A stretch of 64,000 nt of DNA from Lethocerus indicus (taxonomy: Eukaryota; Arthropoda; Insecta; Hemiptera; Belostomatidae), in the NCBI GenBank assembly GCA_019843655.1, contig JACDQD010000009.1, positions 2,793,204 to 2,857,203 of the forward strand, written 5' to 3'. The notes under the pieces were generated by a model. That model saw only the letters and a program-made list of their open reading frames with translations, was not told the origin of the DNA and searched no databases. Shown here one piece after another: positions 23,967 to 35,670 of this stretch (the first letter of the stretch is position 1; every line of letters begins with the position of its first letter). A program made the translations under genes and the position numbers.

Positions 23967-24777
23967 GTCAGGGGTATCTGTATTTTTAATTCTGGGATTC
24001 ATGTTCGGAGCATGCGGCGGCCTAATTTATACCCGGATTATACTTGAAAATAGACTGAATATTAACTTCGGCGCTGTTTCACGTAAGCAGGTTAGCCCGC
24101 CCGCTGAATATTCATCAGCGTCAAGGGTTTCGCATATTTTCCCGACGCGGGAAAGTGCACAGCGGAACGACGGGGGAGGCGTCGTTTTTCACCGCCACTT
24201 TTTTCCACTGTCGACGCCGAAATGGCAATTTAATTGGTGTTCCGATTCTTTTTCGAACGGTAAAATAAAACAAAGTATTGGGGGAGGGCTGGTTGGAGAA
24301 AAAAGTACCGGGAAAGTGAGAAATGAAGCCGCATAAACGGGCCGAATAACAGGCCGGCGACCGGGGCCTGCCAACCCAGTAACGGCCGGGAGAAAAATTC
24401 CCCTCGCCCGAATTCTGCGATCTTTCTGCGTCATTAAGTGAGCGGGACTCGGGAAGCGTTGAGGGTTGTAAACTGGTCAGAAATGAAGCTTTCGGTTTAG
24501 TGAAAATTAATTTAATTCCGGCCGCACTAAAAAAAAAAAAAAATACAAAACGGACAGAATTCAACGACCTGAAAGGGGGTGGGGGGTGGCTACCCTGTTA
24601 ATGAAAGCTTTCACGAAACCAGAACTCCGGAAGTTTTTTAAACTCCTAAATGAACTTAATGCCCTCTTTACATTTCGGTTTTATTTTAATTACAAGGGCC
24701 AGATTTTTTTTAGTCATAACTTATATTAAGTAATTCATGGCTTTACTAGCTGAACTGGCGCAGTTTCGGGTATAGAA
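23967..24777. other. CpG-rich block without recognised gene
   Basis: The DNA from 24001 to 24430 is CpG-rich and open on both strands (24001-24336 plus, 24564-24121 minus). The minus frame owes its Phe run to the A-run at 24530-24542. I see no bounding splice pair and no domain. Confidence 0.4.
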
Positions 24778-25023
24778 ATGCCTGTAAAAATGAGCGTCGA
24801 ACAATCGTTGTCCCGTTACCGGGAACGAGAAGCTGATGCTCCAGCCGGTCGCCTCCGGCACGAACTGTTGGGCAACCCGGCCGTGCGTAGAGTCTTTCCG
24901 TCCCCCGTCCCGTTTACTTTTGAGGTCTTCTTCCAGCCAGAGACAGGCTTCACCGATCAGGAAATGGCGGAGGTCGCCCTTTTTTCTGACGCCCAATATA
25001 GTAATACGGCTGTTCCCCTTTAG
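24778..25023 (+). CDS. unassigned 81-aa ORF with codon-like composition
   Basis: ATG at 24778, TAG at 25021, with an in-frame TGA upstream at 24751. The peptide starts MPVKMSVEQSLSRYRERE. The middle (PAGRLRHELLGNPAVRRVF) looks protein-like, and third positions are G/C-rich compared with the flanks. The minus strand is also open over the same region (24996-24721), so the coding strand is uncertain. A tttttttag acceptor-like text lies at about 24706-24714. No family is recognised. Confidence 0.2.
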   Translation: MPVKMSVEQSLSRYREREADAPAGRLRHELLGNPAVRRVFPSPVPFTFEVFFQPETGFTDQEMAEVALFSDAQYSNTAVPL

Positions 25024-25190
25024 TATTACGTTGAACTACTGTCATTAACGGCTCTCTAACTACCTTGAATACAACTACCGGTAACTAGTAATAGTTTTTA
25101 GTACTGCCTCAATACTATCTCACCACTGATTCTTTAACTTCTAATTATGTAGTTATTTATTCCTCTTCATTTCGTTACTTCCTCTCACTC

Positions 25191-25235
25191 AACAAATTGT
25201 GGTGTTACACGCACTTGTTTCCGATGAATATTTGT
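25191..25235 (+). repeat. dispersed repeat segment shared with 14270-14314
   Basis: The text caacaaattgt, then gttacac, then ccgatgaatatttg is shared with 14270-14314. It lies about 50 bp upstream of the 277-bp tandem unit and may be part of the same element. Confidence 0.5.
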
Positions 25236-25283
25236 ATTAAAAATGGCCTAAAATTTTGGTTGATTCTCTCTTCTGGGTGGCAT

Positions 25284-25560
25284 GTGTGAAAGTTTTGCTC
25301 TCAATACTGCCTGGCGATTGTTTCTTTAACACTTATTTATTCTTTACTTATTATTTCCCTTCGTAGCAGGCTCATTCTTTAAGTTGGATTCTTCGAAATC
25401 TACTGTCAATGTACACAGTACAGGTGACAGTGACAGTGCAGTGAGGATGCCCAGAAAACATCCAAAGTTCGTAAGTGACTAACATCGCTAATGAAGATGG
25501 CGAGCAGCCGAAACCGGTCTAGCAAAAGACCAAACCGGACCACAAAACTAGTATTCTAAA
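25284..25560 (+). repeat. Penelope-like terminal-repeat unit, full tandem copy
   Basis: The 277-bp unit starts gtgtgaaagttttgctctca and includes the cattctttaagttgg region and the gacagtgcagtgaggatgcc segment. It also carries a hammerhead-like core (25487-25523) and ends before the next gtgtgaaag at 25561. The part from gacagtgacagtgcag onward is shared with 56295-56400, and the core with many other loci. Direct tandem repeats carrying hammerhead motifs fit the terminal repeats of Penelope-like elements. No GIY-YIG or reverse-transcriptase ORF is present here, so the copy is non-autonomous or a remnant. Confidence 0.7.
25487..25523 (+). ncRNA. hammerhead-ribozyme-like core, C3 mutated
   Basis: The layout matches the intact copy at 29860-29896: GCTA (stem I), core heptamer, short stem II, GAAA, ACCGGT stem III, GTC, TAGC (stem I partner). 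Here the core reads ATGAAGA instead of CTGAAGA. Loss of the invariant C3 should abolish cleavage. Confidence 0.55.
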
Positions 25561-25680
25561 GTGTGAAAGTTTTGCTCTCAATACTGCCTGCCGATTGTTT
25601 CTTTAACACTTATTAATTTTTTACTTATTATTCCCTTCATAGCAGGCTCATTCTTTCCCTTGGTTTCTTCGAAAATTACT
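25561..25680 (+). repeat. Penelope-like terminal-repeat unit, truncated second copy
   Basis: This restarts the 25284 unit (gtgtgaaagttttgctctca, then actgcctg) and follows it for about 120 bp, with a short deletion, to the cttcgaaaattact text. It ends before the hammerhead segment. Confidence 0.7.
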
Positions 25681-25739
25681 ATCTACAAACCCGTCTGGGA
25701 ATCTCCACCGAGAGGCGTCCGTATACAAATTCCGTGCAG

Positions 25740-26050
25740 TTTTGCGGATATTTAATATCGGAAACGAGGCCGCCGGTTTTCAATTAAGCCGTGGGTGGGT
25801 TTGGCGGTCCCCGCTCGGGTTGGCAACCTTTTCGCAATATTAAAAAAAACCCGAAACGCAGCGCCGAAACTCGGGTCGCCCGGACCCAATTTTTTGCCCG
25901 CTTTTTCAATTTATTCCCTTTTCGCGTGCACGCCGTACGCGCGTACCGGTACCTAAAAACGGCGTCTTGCTTAATATCCGGACTTCTCAACGCCGCCGCC
26001 GCTCCATCTCGCTTTATTGCGCCGACTTTGACAAAGGATGGATGAAAGAA
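25740..26050. other. CpG-rich block without recognised gene
   Basis: GC-rich and CpG-rich DNA open on both strands (25791-26045 plus, 26068-25784 minus). There are no splice boundaries or domains that I can support in either direction. Confidence 0.4.
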
Positions 26051-29000
26051 ATATTTTAATACCGCCATTGGGATTGGAGAGTTTCTAACCCGGGGAAAAA
26101 GTGATAAACTCTAGAGACTGCAGTAGTGAACTTCACTGTATTGTATATTTAAGCCATTGTAAGTAAAGGCGATTAGTGCATCCATAGTAAAATTTAAAGT
26201 TCCTACTTAGTTTTATAAAAAGTTGTCTAGGTTTTTGTTGTTTTTACAAATCAAGAACAATGGAATCAGAACTGCGACACCTAAGTCCAAAATGCCAGTA
26301 AGCTGAGATTAATATCAGCCTCCCATTATTTCTACATTTTCCCCTATATTATAATAAAATATTTTGTTGGCAACAATTTTTGGATTTGCAGTTAATTATT
26401 TAATTGAATCAAAGGCAATAAGCACATAAGCACGGGTATACCAACCAACATGGAACTACTGAATATTGACAGCGAGGAAAAATTAGATAACGTATTATTT
26501 GACCTAGATTACTGCAAATATTTGATAACCTCCAGATACATTTTTGATTTTTAATAGATTACCGTATGTTAATACTTCAACATTACATATAACCCACGTT
26601 GCGCAACTCAGCATATATACGTAATCCTATAAAGCAAAACTTGTTAAGTACCTAACTTAATAATACTTGATTGTTTACATACGAACTGCATTTTATTCGA
26701 AAACATTTAGTGTACTTTAATAGAATAAATGTGTTGGGATTATTGTAGTGGTTGTACTCCACTGTCTGTGCAGGGAACCTTGGCTCTGAATGTGTTCATA
26801 TGGACGTCACACGCTCACATAACCATGGTCAGTACCAGGCCAGATGGGGGGGGGAACCCTCCGTTGTTTTATTCAGTTTACGTTTTAAATAATTTAAAGG
26901 GGAATGAACCGGGTCACGGTTTCACTAGCTCCCAACACGGTTGCTCTTTGTCCCCGTTTTCAAAATGATCACACGACAAGTGTAGATTTTGAATATAGAT
27001 TTGAAAGTGTACGGTATTATTTAAAGCATTATTACGATACCAAAACACGTGCGAGCAACAAACAGAAAAAAATATTTGATTAATTAAATGAAATTAAAAA
27101 AATATTGTAGTAATAAAAAAACGTCAATACAATAAATCTCATTCATCTCTTCCCTGACTACAAAGTGTGTTCTAATTCTGTTTTCTGATTTTATATGAGA
27201 AATAGCGACCAATTCATATTTGTATTAATTCGTAATCCATCAGTAACAGAATGTTTGTACTAATCACTGACATATCAGCAAGTTTTAAATTAAATACAGC
27301 TATTAGTAATGCAAAATATTGTAATTGCATCCCCCGCTATCCTCTTTCTTATAAATTGTACTAAGTAAATAGGAAAATGGCCGATCTGGGGGAAATGATA
27401 TACGATCTAAAGGACTGCTTGAGATAAGTAATTAAGCTATAGATGAATTGCAAGGAAACAACCGATTCGCTTCCTAGTCCACTGTGAGATAAAAGCAATT
27501 ACTTGGCGGTACTTCTACATTCAGAGCCGTTAGTGGGGTCGTTAACGTCACGGACAGAGAGGTTAAATTGCCCTAACTCCGGTGTGCTGTATCAATTATA
27601 GTTCACAATTCTTGTAAGAGCAGTTCCCTTATCTTCGGCAGCTCCTTAGGCCCTCCCCTGGACCTTCCTCTCTTAATTTGGGGGCGGTAAATCGACTTTT
27701 GGCCAAGGTTAAAACAATTTACAAAAAAATTTAGGACGAAATTTACGGTTAGAAGAATAACAATTACTACTGGGTATCGAATGAACTCCAAAAGGATTTT
27801 TTTTAATGATTATAAATGAGATGAATCCGTAATTTTAAAACAACACTGATGGGTAGAATCCGGCGTGTTAGTGGACCTACTTGAAATAGAGTCGAGATAA
27901 ATTTGTTATTTTTCGGGTTGAAACTGTATTGATTCGTAAATATTCGATTGTATCTTCTCACACAAGAATAATCTACGGAGTGATACTTTTTTATAGTGTA
28001 CAGACAGTTCTTGGACGGACGAATTTAAGGGAAATACAACAGTTTCCTTTTTCTTCCGCAAAATAGCGGGTAATTGTTGGAAACGTAATTAATGTGGACT
28101 GGAAAAAAAAACCGACAAAATATACGATGGGAACCTATTAAAATTCAGCCTTGGCAGAATGGCCCGGTCTAGTTGGGACCTTGGCTGTCTCTTCTCCACT
28201 TTGCCTTGATCATCGGAAGGCCACAGCGAGGTACAACGGCCGTACAGTTTAATGTAATTTTGTCAAAATTCACCTATTTATCTAAATAGAAATACTTTCG
28301 AGGTTTCCCACATGAAAAATAATGCAGGAAACTGACCATTCAATTACCGTTAAGACTGTTTTCTAAAATGTATTAAAATTGTTCTCGAATCGCGTTTAAG
28401 GTTACAGGTTAATATAGAACCTATCAAATAATGTTAATAATTAACTGTCACCTGTCGTAGACTTCGTCAATTGTTCATATTTGAATTGTTAAATACCGCA
28501 TCAGCTGGGCGAAAGTTTTGACACGCCATAAAACCGGGGAGATTCCCCGGCCAAAAAAAGCCGGAGTTCAGGCCGAAATAAACGCGACGACGTAGGGCGG
28601 GCGGGAGGAGTTTATGAATTTTTAAGACGGGGAGTTTGCGGGGTAGGCTTGAAATTTGTTCCCGGTACCAACACCGGGCCAACTTGAAGGTAAACTTTAC
28701 CAAATAAGCACCCCCCGGGGCTTTAACCGCCTCCCTACTTAGCCTAGACAAACCCAAAAGGGTGGGGCCTTCGCCCCAGAGCTTACACAGGGAGGACTCT
28801 GATTACCCACTGACCGACCGGGGCGGAACTTATAGAAATCAGCCTTTTTGCGAAGGAATTTCTAAGAATGAAATAAATTTGCCGGTTCCTCTACTCTGTC
28901 GAAAAAAGAATATCGAATGATGAGAAAATAATCTCATGCAGACGATTCCTCGTAAGAAATTCATGAATCCGGCCAACGGCAGGGGGCCGCTTCTTTATAT

Positions 29001-29831
29001 TCTTTGTTCCGTCTCTAAACGAAAGTTGAAATAACCGAAAGCAGATTGCCGCGCGATAAAAAAGGTTTCGAGAAGATTTGATTTTCGATTCGGGGATGAA
29101 TCGATTCCTACGGCCGTGTCAGGCTTTCGAACTTTCAATCATTCTTCGGCTTATGAATACAAAGTGGCGTACCGGGTCCACATTGAGAAGCGTTGTGCAA
29201 ATAAAAAATAAGGTGAAATATGTATGAAAACTATTAAGGCGGAGATTCTGCCCGCCCTTAATATCTTGTCTGCCTTCCATTGAGGTCATCACATTCCATT
29301 CATGGCTTGATCCAATAATTCGTAAAGAATAAATTTATCCTAAAGAGCTATTTTAACAATTCAATTTTTCAATCGCTTAAAACATGCGTAAGGGAATCGA
29401 ACCCAGTAGCCCGCAACTTTTCAATCAATTACTCCTTATCCCATAATATATTCAATCAATCACTGCTCCCATCATATATGCATTCTCTACAACATAAAAC
29501 TGTTTCCCGATAAAGTGCCGATGGCGGACTGCTATATAACATGAATTTAACAAGATTAGCGAGATCGTGAGAGCATCAGCCAAGGATTTTCGCACGATGA
29601 GTCTCTCCCCTTTGTTCGCTAGATTTCGGCGAATCCCCCTGACCTTGGCATGTATTAATGTAGATTAATATTGTAATATTTAGAAAAAATTAGGGCCCCA
29701 AAAATCTTGGCGTGTCGTCCAGGTGAGAATTTAAAAAATAACGCACGAAAATTATAACAGTAAGAAATAATTAATTGCTTTTTAGTTTAACATTCCTGTT
29801 TTGTGGTCCGCGAGGGGTCTAACGAATTCGT
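26051..29831. other. gene-free stretch
   Basis: AT-rich with a GC-richer part at 28500-28800. Open frames (27791-27603 minus, 28757-28467 minus) have no recognisable domain. No repeats of the families seen elsewhere were found. Confidence 0.45.
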
Positions 29832-29935
29832 CTAACGAGTGTGAAAAGTGACTAACACCGCTACTGAAGATGGCGAGCGGCCGAAACCGGTCTAGCAAAA
29901 GACCAAACCAGCGAGAGGAGACAGAAACACATGAA
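29832..29935 (+). repeat. Penelope-like terminal-repeat fragment with intact core
   Basis: It contains gtgactaacaccgctactga, the complete hammerhead-like core and the downstream segment accagcgagaggagacagaa ending in acacatgaac. The upstream half of the 277-bp unit is missing. Confidence 0.7.
29860..29896 (+). ncRNA. hammerhead-ribozyme-like motif, best-preserved copy
   Basis: Stem I is GCTA (29860-29863) with TAGC (29893-29896). The core is CTGAAGA (29864-29870), matching CUGANGA. Stem II is GGC (29872-29874) with GCC (29880-29882) around a 5-nt loop, with one extra unpaired T at 29871. GAAA spans 29883-29886. Stem III is ACCGGT (29886-29891), followed by C17 at 29892, so the predicted cut is between 29892 and 29893. 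All invariant positions I can check are present. Stem III has no loop and is self-complementary, so activity would need a dimer, as described for short-stem hammerheads in retroelements. Activity is inferred, not shown. Confidence 0.6.
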
Positions 29936-30919
29936 CATTTTTGTATAGAGTAAAACAATGAATGTCGATCAGGGAAATATCGTTTCTAAAATCCCTATTA
30001 TATTGGGTCTGGTTATTGGAACGACGGGGGTTATAAACGTCGATAAATTCCGAAATCTCTTGTTCGTCTCTACGGGTAAAATATTCGGAAAATATTCAAC
30101 ACAATAGGCAGGTTCAGAGGCGGCATTAATCATTGTACCCCCTCAGGTAGGGGTCGAATTACCGGGGCCAGGTGGAAATTGAACATTCCTAGAGGATCCT
30201 ACTTTATAATAATGGCCGCTATTGGACGACATCGGGTAAGAATGCCGATAACAAGAATATTTCATTATTCGAGGGGGGGGCTAACTGAAATAAATGATAC
30301 TGAAAAGTATTAGAGTAACGCGGTTAGGGTTTCCTAAGACGCACATCGAAGTCCTGTCTTAGTGGTCGTGCGCTTCAATTATTTCCCCCCTTCCAAGGAA
30401 GTACGTTTTTTCACGAAAAAATTTTCAAACGAAAATTAAAAACCAATATTATATTACACGCTAAGAAGTATACTGAGGGCCCCGGGTAATTCGAATAATG
30501 TCGTTTATTTCGAGCCTTTCGGACGCGAATAATTTCCTTGGAACGAACGTGACCGGACCGATTTTACCAACGAAAATTTAAAAAATCGGTATTTATGAGG
30601 CTAAATTTAACGAAATTAAAATCTGTGTTTTTGTTTACTGCGTTTCAGGCGCGCGCCGTTGGACGACAAACGGCGAATTCTGAGCCGTCTGATAGAATTT
30701 AAGCGGAAAATTCGGTACAACAATTGAAATCTGATATCGGATTTTCGAGGCCTGACTGGAAATAATGGGGCAATGACAATACATTTCAATACAAAGGCGG
30801 AACAATAGTGTCACAGCAACGGCTGGTATCAGACACATACATATATATATTTGTAAAATTTGTATATTTTATTAGAACATCGCATTCTGGAACCTAACTC
30901 TCGCGCTAGGGACAATTAA

Positions 30920-31335
30920 CCCCTTAACGTACGATTTACGTTCGAGAATTTTAGGCCGGAAACGTAAACAAGCCTTCGAATTTGGCACGACTTGTGTTGT
31001 AAATATTACGGGCATCGCTCGCGGTAGGACGGTTTGTAAATAGCGCAGACAAGGCTCGTCATGTATTCCTATTATCTGTTCGTATCGTGATCAGTTTCAA
31101 GTTATTCTCGGTCACATTCGCTCATCGAAATTTACTCAAAAAAAATTTTACTTTTTACTTTTAAAAAAGAAAAAAAAATTGAAATTTACTTTTTTTAAAT
31201 GAAAAGATATCTGCAAATTACAAGGTGTTGCAAAACAATAATCAATACAAATAAATTGAGCAAAATTAAACCTGTGATCAATTTTTTGAACCAAAAAAAT
31301 TATCGTATACGGGCTATGCCCCGTAGGTTAAGGGC
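30920..31335. mobile_element. possible degenerate piggyBac-type MITE
   Basis: TTAA at 30916-30919 is followed by ccccttaacgtacg. Near 31322-31335 the text cgtaggttaaggg is an imperfect reverse complement of that end. The AT-rich interior has no ORF. The right boundary and second TTAA are not clean. Confidence 0.35.
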
Positions 31336-33285
31336 TCGGTATCGTGACGTTTTGCTAATCTTCAGTTAAGCATTTTTAAAATTTCCGGGCTTAAGAAATT
31401 TCAGAGGTTCCCTTCTGGGAACTATTATACCGGGATCACATTCTGTTCATTACATGCACCGGAATTACGAAGTTATTTTTCGATCGGGGGGGGGGGCATA
31501 GAAGGGGGCTTCCTTCCTTCCTGTCCTTAAAATCAACTCGGGACGAGGAAATCCCCGCGGGGAGTGGACATCCTCCCGTCCGGGATCCGGAATGAAATTA
31601 AATGGGCGCCGATGAAGGGGTTAGAGCGGAGGGGCCCCGGGCATGACGGCCGGAATGCATAACGAAGACACGTAGACCCTGACTCAGCATCCCATAAAAC
31701 AGACGGCCAACCTCTCTCACATCCTCAACCTCAACACATATCGCCTTTATTCACCCTCTCTATTTACCGTACACCGATATGGGGTGAAGGCAATAAAAAA
31801 TGTAAGGATAACGATACGGTCTGAAGAGAGTTTTAAAATATAATCTGCCGAAATAGATAAATTCTAGACATACAGTACATGTATCCAAAATGAAGATACA
31901 TAAACTGATAATATTTATGTCTAATTCGCTAAGGTGTTTTGCATTGAAGGAAAACAAAAACACGGAGGCTATAACAGTTCTGGGTTTCTGAGCATCGCCA
32001 AATTCATCTACGTATACATGTGCGCTATAGAAGTGCGTTATAAAAGTATAATCAATGAATAAATAGAATTTATTTTACATTATGGCTATCATTCGTTAGT
32101 TCCGTGCTATGAGAAACTCATTTAAATATAATAAGATGAACAAGTACTTGTAATGAAACCCAATTGGTTCTTTTCAGACACATAATTTGGGCCCACTGTT
32201 CCCTACTGATTAATTACTAAATGATAATAGCCCATTATAATTTATAAATAGTCTTAGTTGTTCATTATATTTAAGCCTTCTATTAATATTCTTTAATATT
32301 AAACGTGTTAGTAGTTCTCATTTGGTGTGTTGACTTTAAAATGCGTATTCTGGACAATTCCCTCTGTTGTGGAGATGGAGGATATTACGGACGTTATAAA
32401 ATTCCGGTCACCGAGAAATTGATCGGCCGTGAAAAGACGTGCCCATAAAGGGGCGCTCGAAGGCCTGCGGACTTATAAAAAGGCCCAAATTTATTTTTCG
32501 TGTAGCGCAACGCAGCGACATTTCTGTCGCTTAAGGGTCAAAAAAGGAAAATTTGAGACGGGAATCAGTGCTGACGGGATGCATCGTCAAGATATTAATC
32601 CATCACTTTTATGTTCATACACTCGTCAAATCGTTTTCTTGGTCCTTCGGTTTTGATGTTTGGTTCGCTATAAAAAACTTCATACTTCGGAGGGGGGAGA
32701 CCTCTGACACAAAACTGTGGGGTTCCCAGTGTAATCTGAAATGCGCTAGTTGTTCTTTTTCTCCTCGACGCCGAAAGTCACGTGTGTGTGTCGGACAGAA
32801 AGTCAGGCGCGTTTTTCCGGGGGGACATCCAGAACTGTAGACGGAACAATTTATTTTTCACCCTCGTCGAACCCGTCCCTATATCGTCCCGTCGAACGGG
32901 AACAGAAATGGGGAAAGGGGGAGTGAAGGGCTGGAAAAAATATCTCGAAGGGAAATACAAGTGGAAAACACTTCTGAGAACTTGTTAACAGTTGCAGTAA
33001 ATCTTACGCCCTTCCTTTACTTGTAGTTGGGCCAATTGGGTAAACGCCTTTTGTACAATTCTCTCGACTTATTCCTATTGTAAGCGATTTTCAATGCGCA
33101 ATTTTGCAATGCGTATCGTATAAGAACTTTTTTTTACGATCTACCGCTTGTGAGATATATCAGTAAAATCGTGGGATAGTAATACTTCGGGCATAAATTC
33201 CTGTGTACAAGCAACGTGAAGTTGACTAACTCATTATTGTGTCTTTTAGAGAACTTGAAGTGTTAGCGAGCTTTTAGTTCATTCC
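31336..33285. other. gene-free stretch
   Basis: It includes a poly-G run of 11 at 31486-31496 and a GC-rich patch at 31540-31640. Two overlapping open frames near 32430-32990 have no recognisable domain. Confidence 0.45.
31486..31496 (+). repeat. poly-G run (11)
   Basis: Uninterrupted G tract in AT-rich DNA, the same length as those at 23488, 60326 and 61031. Confidence 0.9.
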
Positions 33286-33352
33286 TTCTTCAGGGTGGCA
33301 TTTGTGGACATTTTGCTATAAACCAGACTGGTTCCTCAACCTTAAATTCTGA
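33286..33352 (+). repeat. Penelope-like terminal-repeat fragment, segment A
   Basis: The text cttcagggtggcat, then acattttgct, then accttaaattctgaact matches the region just before and at the start of the 25284 unit and the fragment at 6901-6990. Confidence 0.45.
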
Positions 33353-33979
33353 ACTACAACTACAGCGACAATGAGTTGTACTAAAATTTATGTTAATTAA
33401 GAAGGGGAGGGGCTTTGTTACGAAGTTATTGTGGGATGGGACAAAGGGACAGCGAAAGTGAAAAGCGATGTAATTCGGGAACAATGGCCTAATAATTTAC
33501 AGAGTGAAATGCCTGTACATATCTTAGGCGGAATTAGGGCCTTCGAACGTTTCACCAAAGTGCGGCCGCTAAGCTTCCTCAGGAGTGCCGGTGATCTTCG
33601 ACGGGGGGATGACTCGACTGGACAGTTTCTGAAGATTTATACCATCGGGCGCGTAGGGCTGATACCGACCGGTCTCTGAAGAAACCAGGAAACGTTATTC
33701 GGGGCACGTACCGTAACAACATTTCAAAGGTAGGAAGGAGGGAGGGGCCCTTTCGTTCGTCTTGCCGCGGCAGAAATTGAGTTACAAACGCAATCGATAG
33801 CCGCCTAAAGACAAAGTAAAAGTCACGATGCAATAACGCCGTGTCCGACTGTTGACTTCATAACCAGATAATTTATCTTTTATATACAGTGTTAATAAGA
33901 AATATAAATTTTTTGGTGGGGAATCGTGAAAGGTCTGCAGAAGGGTCTGGAATATGCCACTCATCACTCTACTGAGAAA

Positions 33980-34035
33980 TAGGGCTACTGAAGATGGCGA
34001 GCAGCCGAAATCGGTCCGGCAAAAGGCCAGCGGAA
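33980..34035 (+). repeat. hammerhead-core-bearing repeat fragment
   Basis: GCTA (33984), CTGAAGA (33988-33994), the stem II text ggcgagcagcc, GAAA and a GTC triplet are all in place (33984-34020). Stem III has changed to ATCGGT, and the stem I partner is CGGC instead of TAGC, so pairing is broken at two positions. It is probably inactive. Confidence 0.55.
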
Positions 34036-35482
34036 GGATACACTTATTCTTTATAAAATACTGAATAAATTTACACGAATTAAACTTTCAGTACTCAACA
34101 GCTGCGAAAAATCTCCCTTAAAGACCCGCAAGTCAGTTCCTATCCCCAACTCTAGAAAGAAATACTATCGGAGGATTTTTTAAATTTCTTATAAAAAAAC
34201 AGTTTATCCTCGAAATATGGATATATATCGCGTGGCCTGGAAAGAATGTCGGGTGATAGGGGTTTGGAAGGGCGGTGGGGTCCGATTGGGCTCCTCCTTC
34301 ATCTGTCTTCCTTCCCGCGCCACTGGGATTACCCCGGGATTTTCGGTCCCGAACAAAACGGGTTCGCTCAACGGTCCGCCGGGACCATCCGGTCCCGCTT
34401 GGAATGTCGGCGTGTTATTGCTGTAGAGCGCACGTTTATTACAGAATCCAACTGGGTGTGTCCGACCGGCGACAGGAATAAAAAAAAATATTGAATTTGT
34501 CCATAATTTTAAGAGAACTACTGGTATAATACCGCCGGCAGTAACTAAACGCGGGGGTTAGTTTAAAAATAAAGAGTTACCGGGGATGCTGCGATAATGG
34601 GGTATCCTACAGTTCACAATACAATTAATGTACGCCACAGTAAACGCGTCTTATATTACTGTAGTATTTCAAACGAATTATGTTCTCCAGCGGAGCAAAG
34701 TAAGTGAGTAATGGGTGTATCCCTATCGGTTTATATATGTGCGTTCACCTGGGTTATTTATGTGTATTTAATCCGATTACTTGGTGGTATTATCGGGGTG
34801 AAATTCAGGTAGAATCGTGTCTTTGTATCTTTGATAATCCCGGTGGCTAACAGTGGCAAACCCTGATATAACCCTTTAACAAAGTACTGGAGTTTTTATT
34901 AAAAATTTAAAACTCTGGGGATAAATATAAGAAGGTTGAGTCGAGTGGTCTATCGTATTGCTGTAAATATTAACTAGGCGGATACCGCCCATCGAATGAA
35001 GCGATGCCGTCTTTCGGTTTTCCATTTGCCCGATCCCCCGAACGGCCGCTGCGTTTGTTATTTCAAACAATTCTGGAAGGAGGGCGATGCGGAAACGCCG
35101 GGGGAAAAAAAGGGGCGCAGTGAAAGGAAGCCAATTGGGGAAGCGGCGTGGGGAAACTGTGCGGCGCCACACACTCTGTTTGCCCTTGTCCGTCGTACGA
35201 CAGAAAAACAAACTCGGCCTTCCCACCGGTCTACAGAAAATAACCGACCATTTTATTAGTCCGAATTTAGATTGACTATCTGTGGGGGAGGCGGGCATTA
35301 GAGATTCCGGTCGCGAGCAATTAGCGGGGCTGCCATCAGCAAACAAACACTCAGAATCTACAGCTCATCAACAACTCATCCGGATTTAATGCTTTTAAGA
35401 CGCAGCGATGTAGAATAAATAAACAGAATGAATTTTCTCAATGTTAAACTGTTAAATTGAAGGATTGGGACGATGGGACAGT
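34036..35482. other. gene-free stretch
   Basis: Overlapping open frames on both strands (34217-34494 plus; 35346-34876 minus, 156 codons from a TTG) have no domain. The 34996-35259 plus frame covers the same DNA. I do not support any as a gene. Confidence 0.4.
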
Positions 35483-35650
35483 TTGGAACGGAAGTGAAGC
35501 CTTCAGATCGGAATGAATTGTGCTGTTAGATACATAATGTGTGATTTTAACGGTTTCGTAGAAATATGGATTGCAATCATTGTATTTTATAGGGTTTGGT
35601 GGATCCCCACAACTCGATTCCGTAGGCCCAGATGTTTTTAGGAATTTTGC
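35483..35650 (-). mobile_element. Jockey-type LINE fragment
   Basis: Minus-strand reading gives WAYGIELWGSTKP (around 35640-35595). Further along it gives YVSNSTIHSDLKA (around 35525-35487), with unmatched sequence between them. Both are hallmarks of the Jockey reverse-transcriptase C-terminal region. It is heavily decayed and 3'-truncated. Confidence 0.65.
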
Positions 35651-35670
35651 AAATGTCCTGATATCTATTA

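Noticed and set aside
24121..24564. 147-codon minus-strand ORF with an N-terminal Phe run
   Set aside because: The Phe run comes from a poly-A tract, and the CpG-rich DNA behind it is open in several frames.
34876..35346. 156-codon minus-strand ORF
   Set aside because: It starts at a TTG, is opposed by open frames on the plus strand, and has no domain or splice context.
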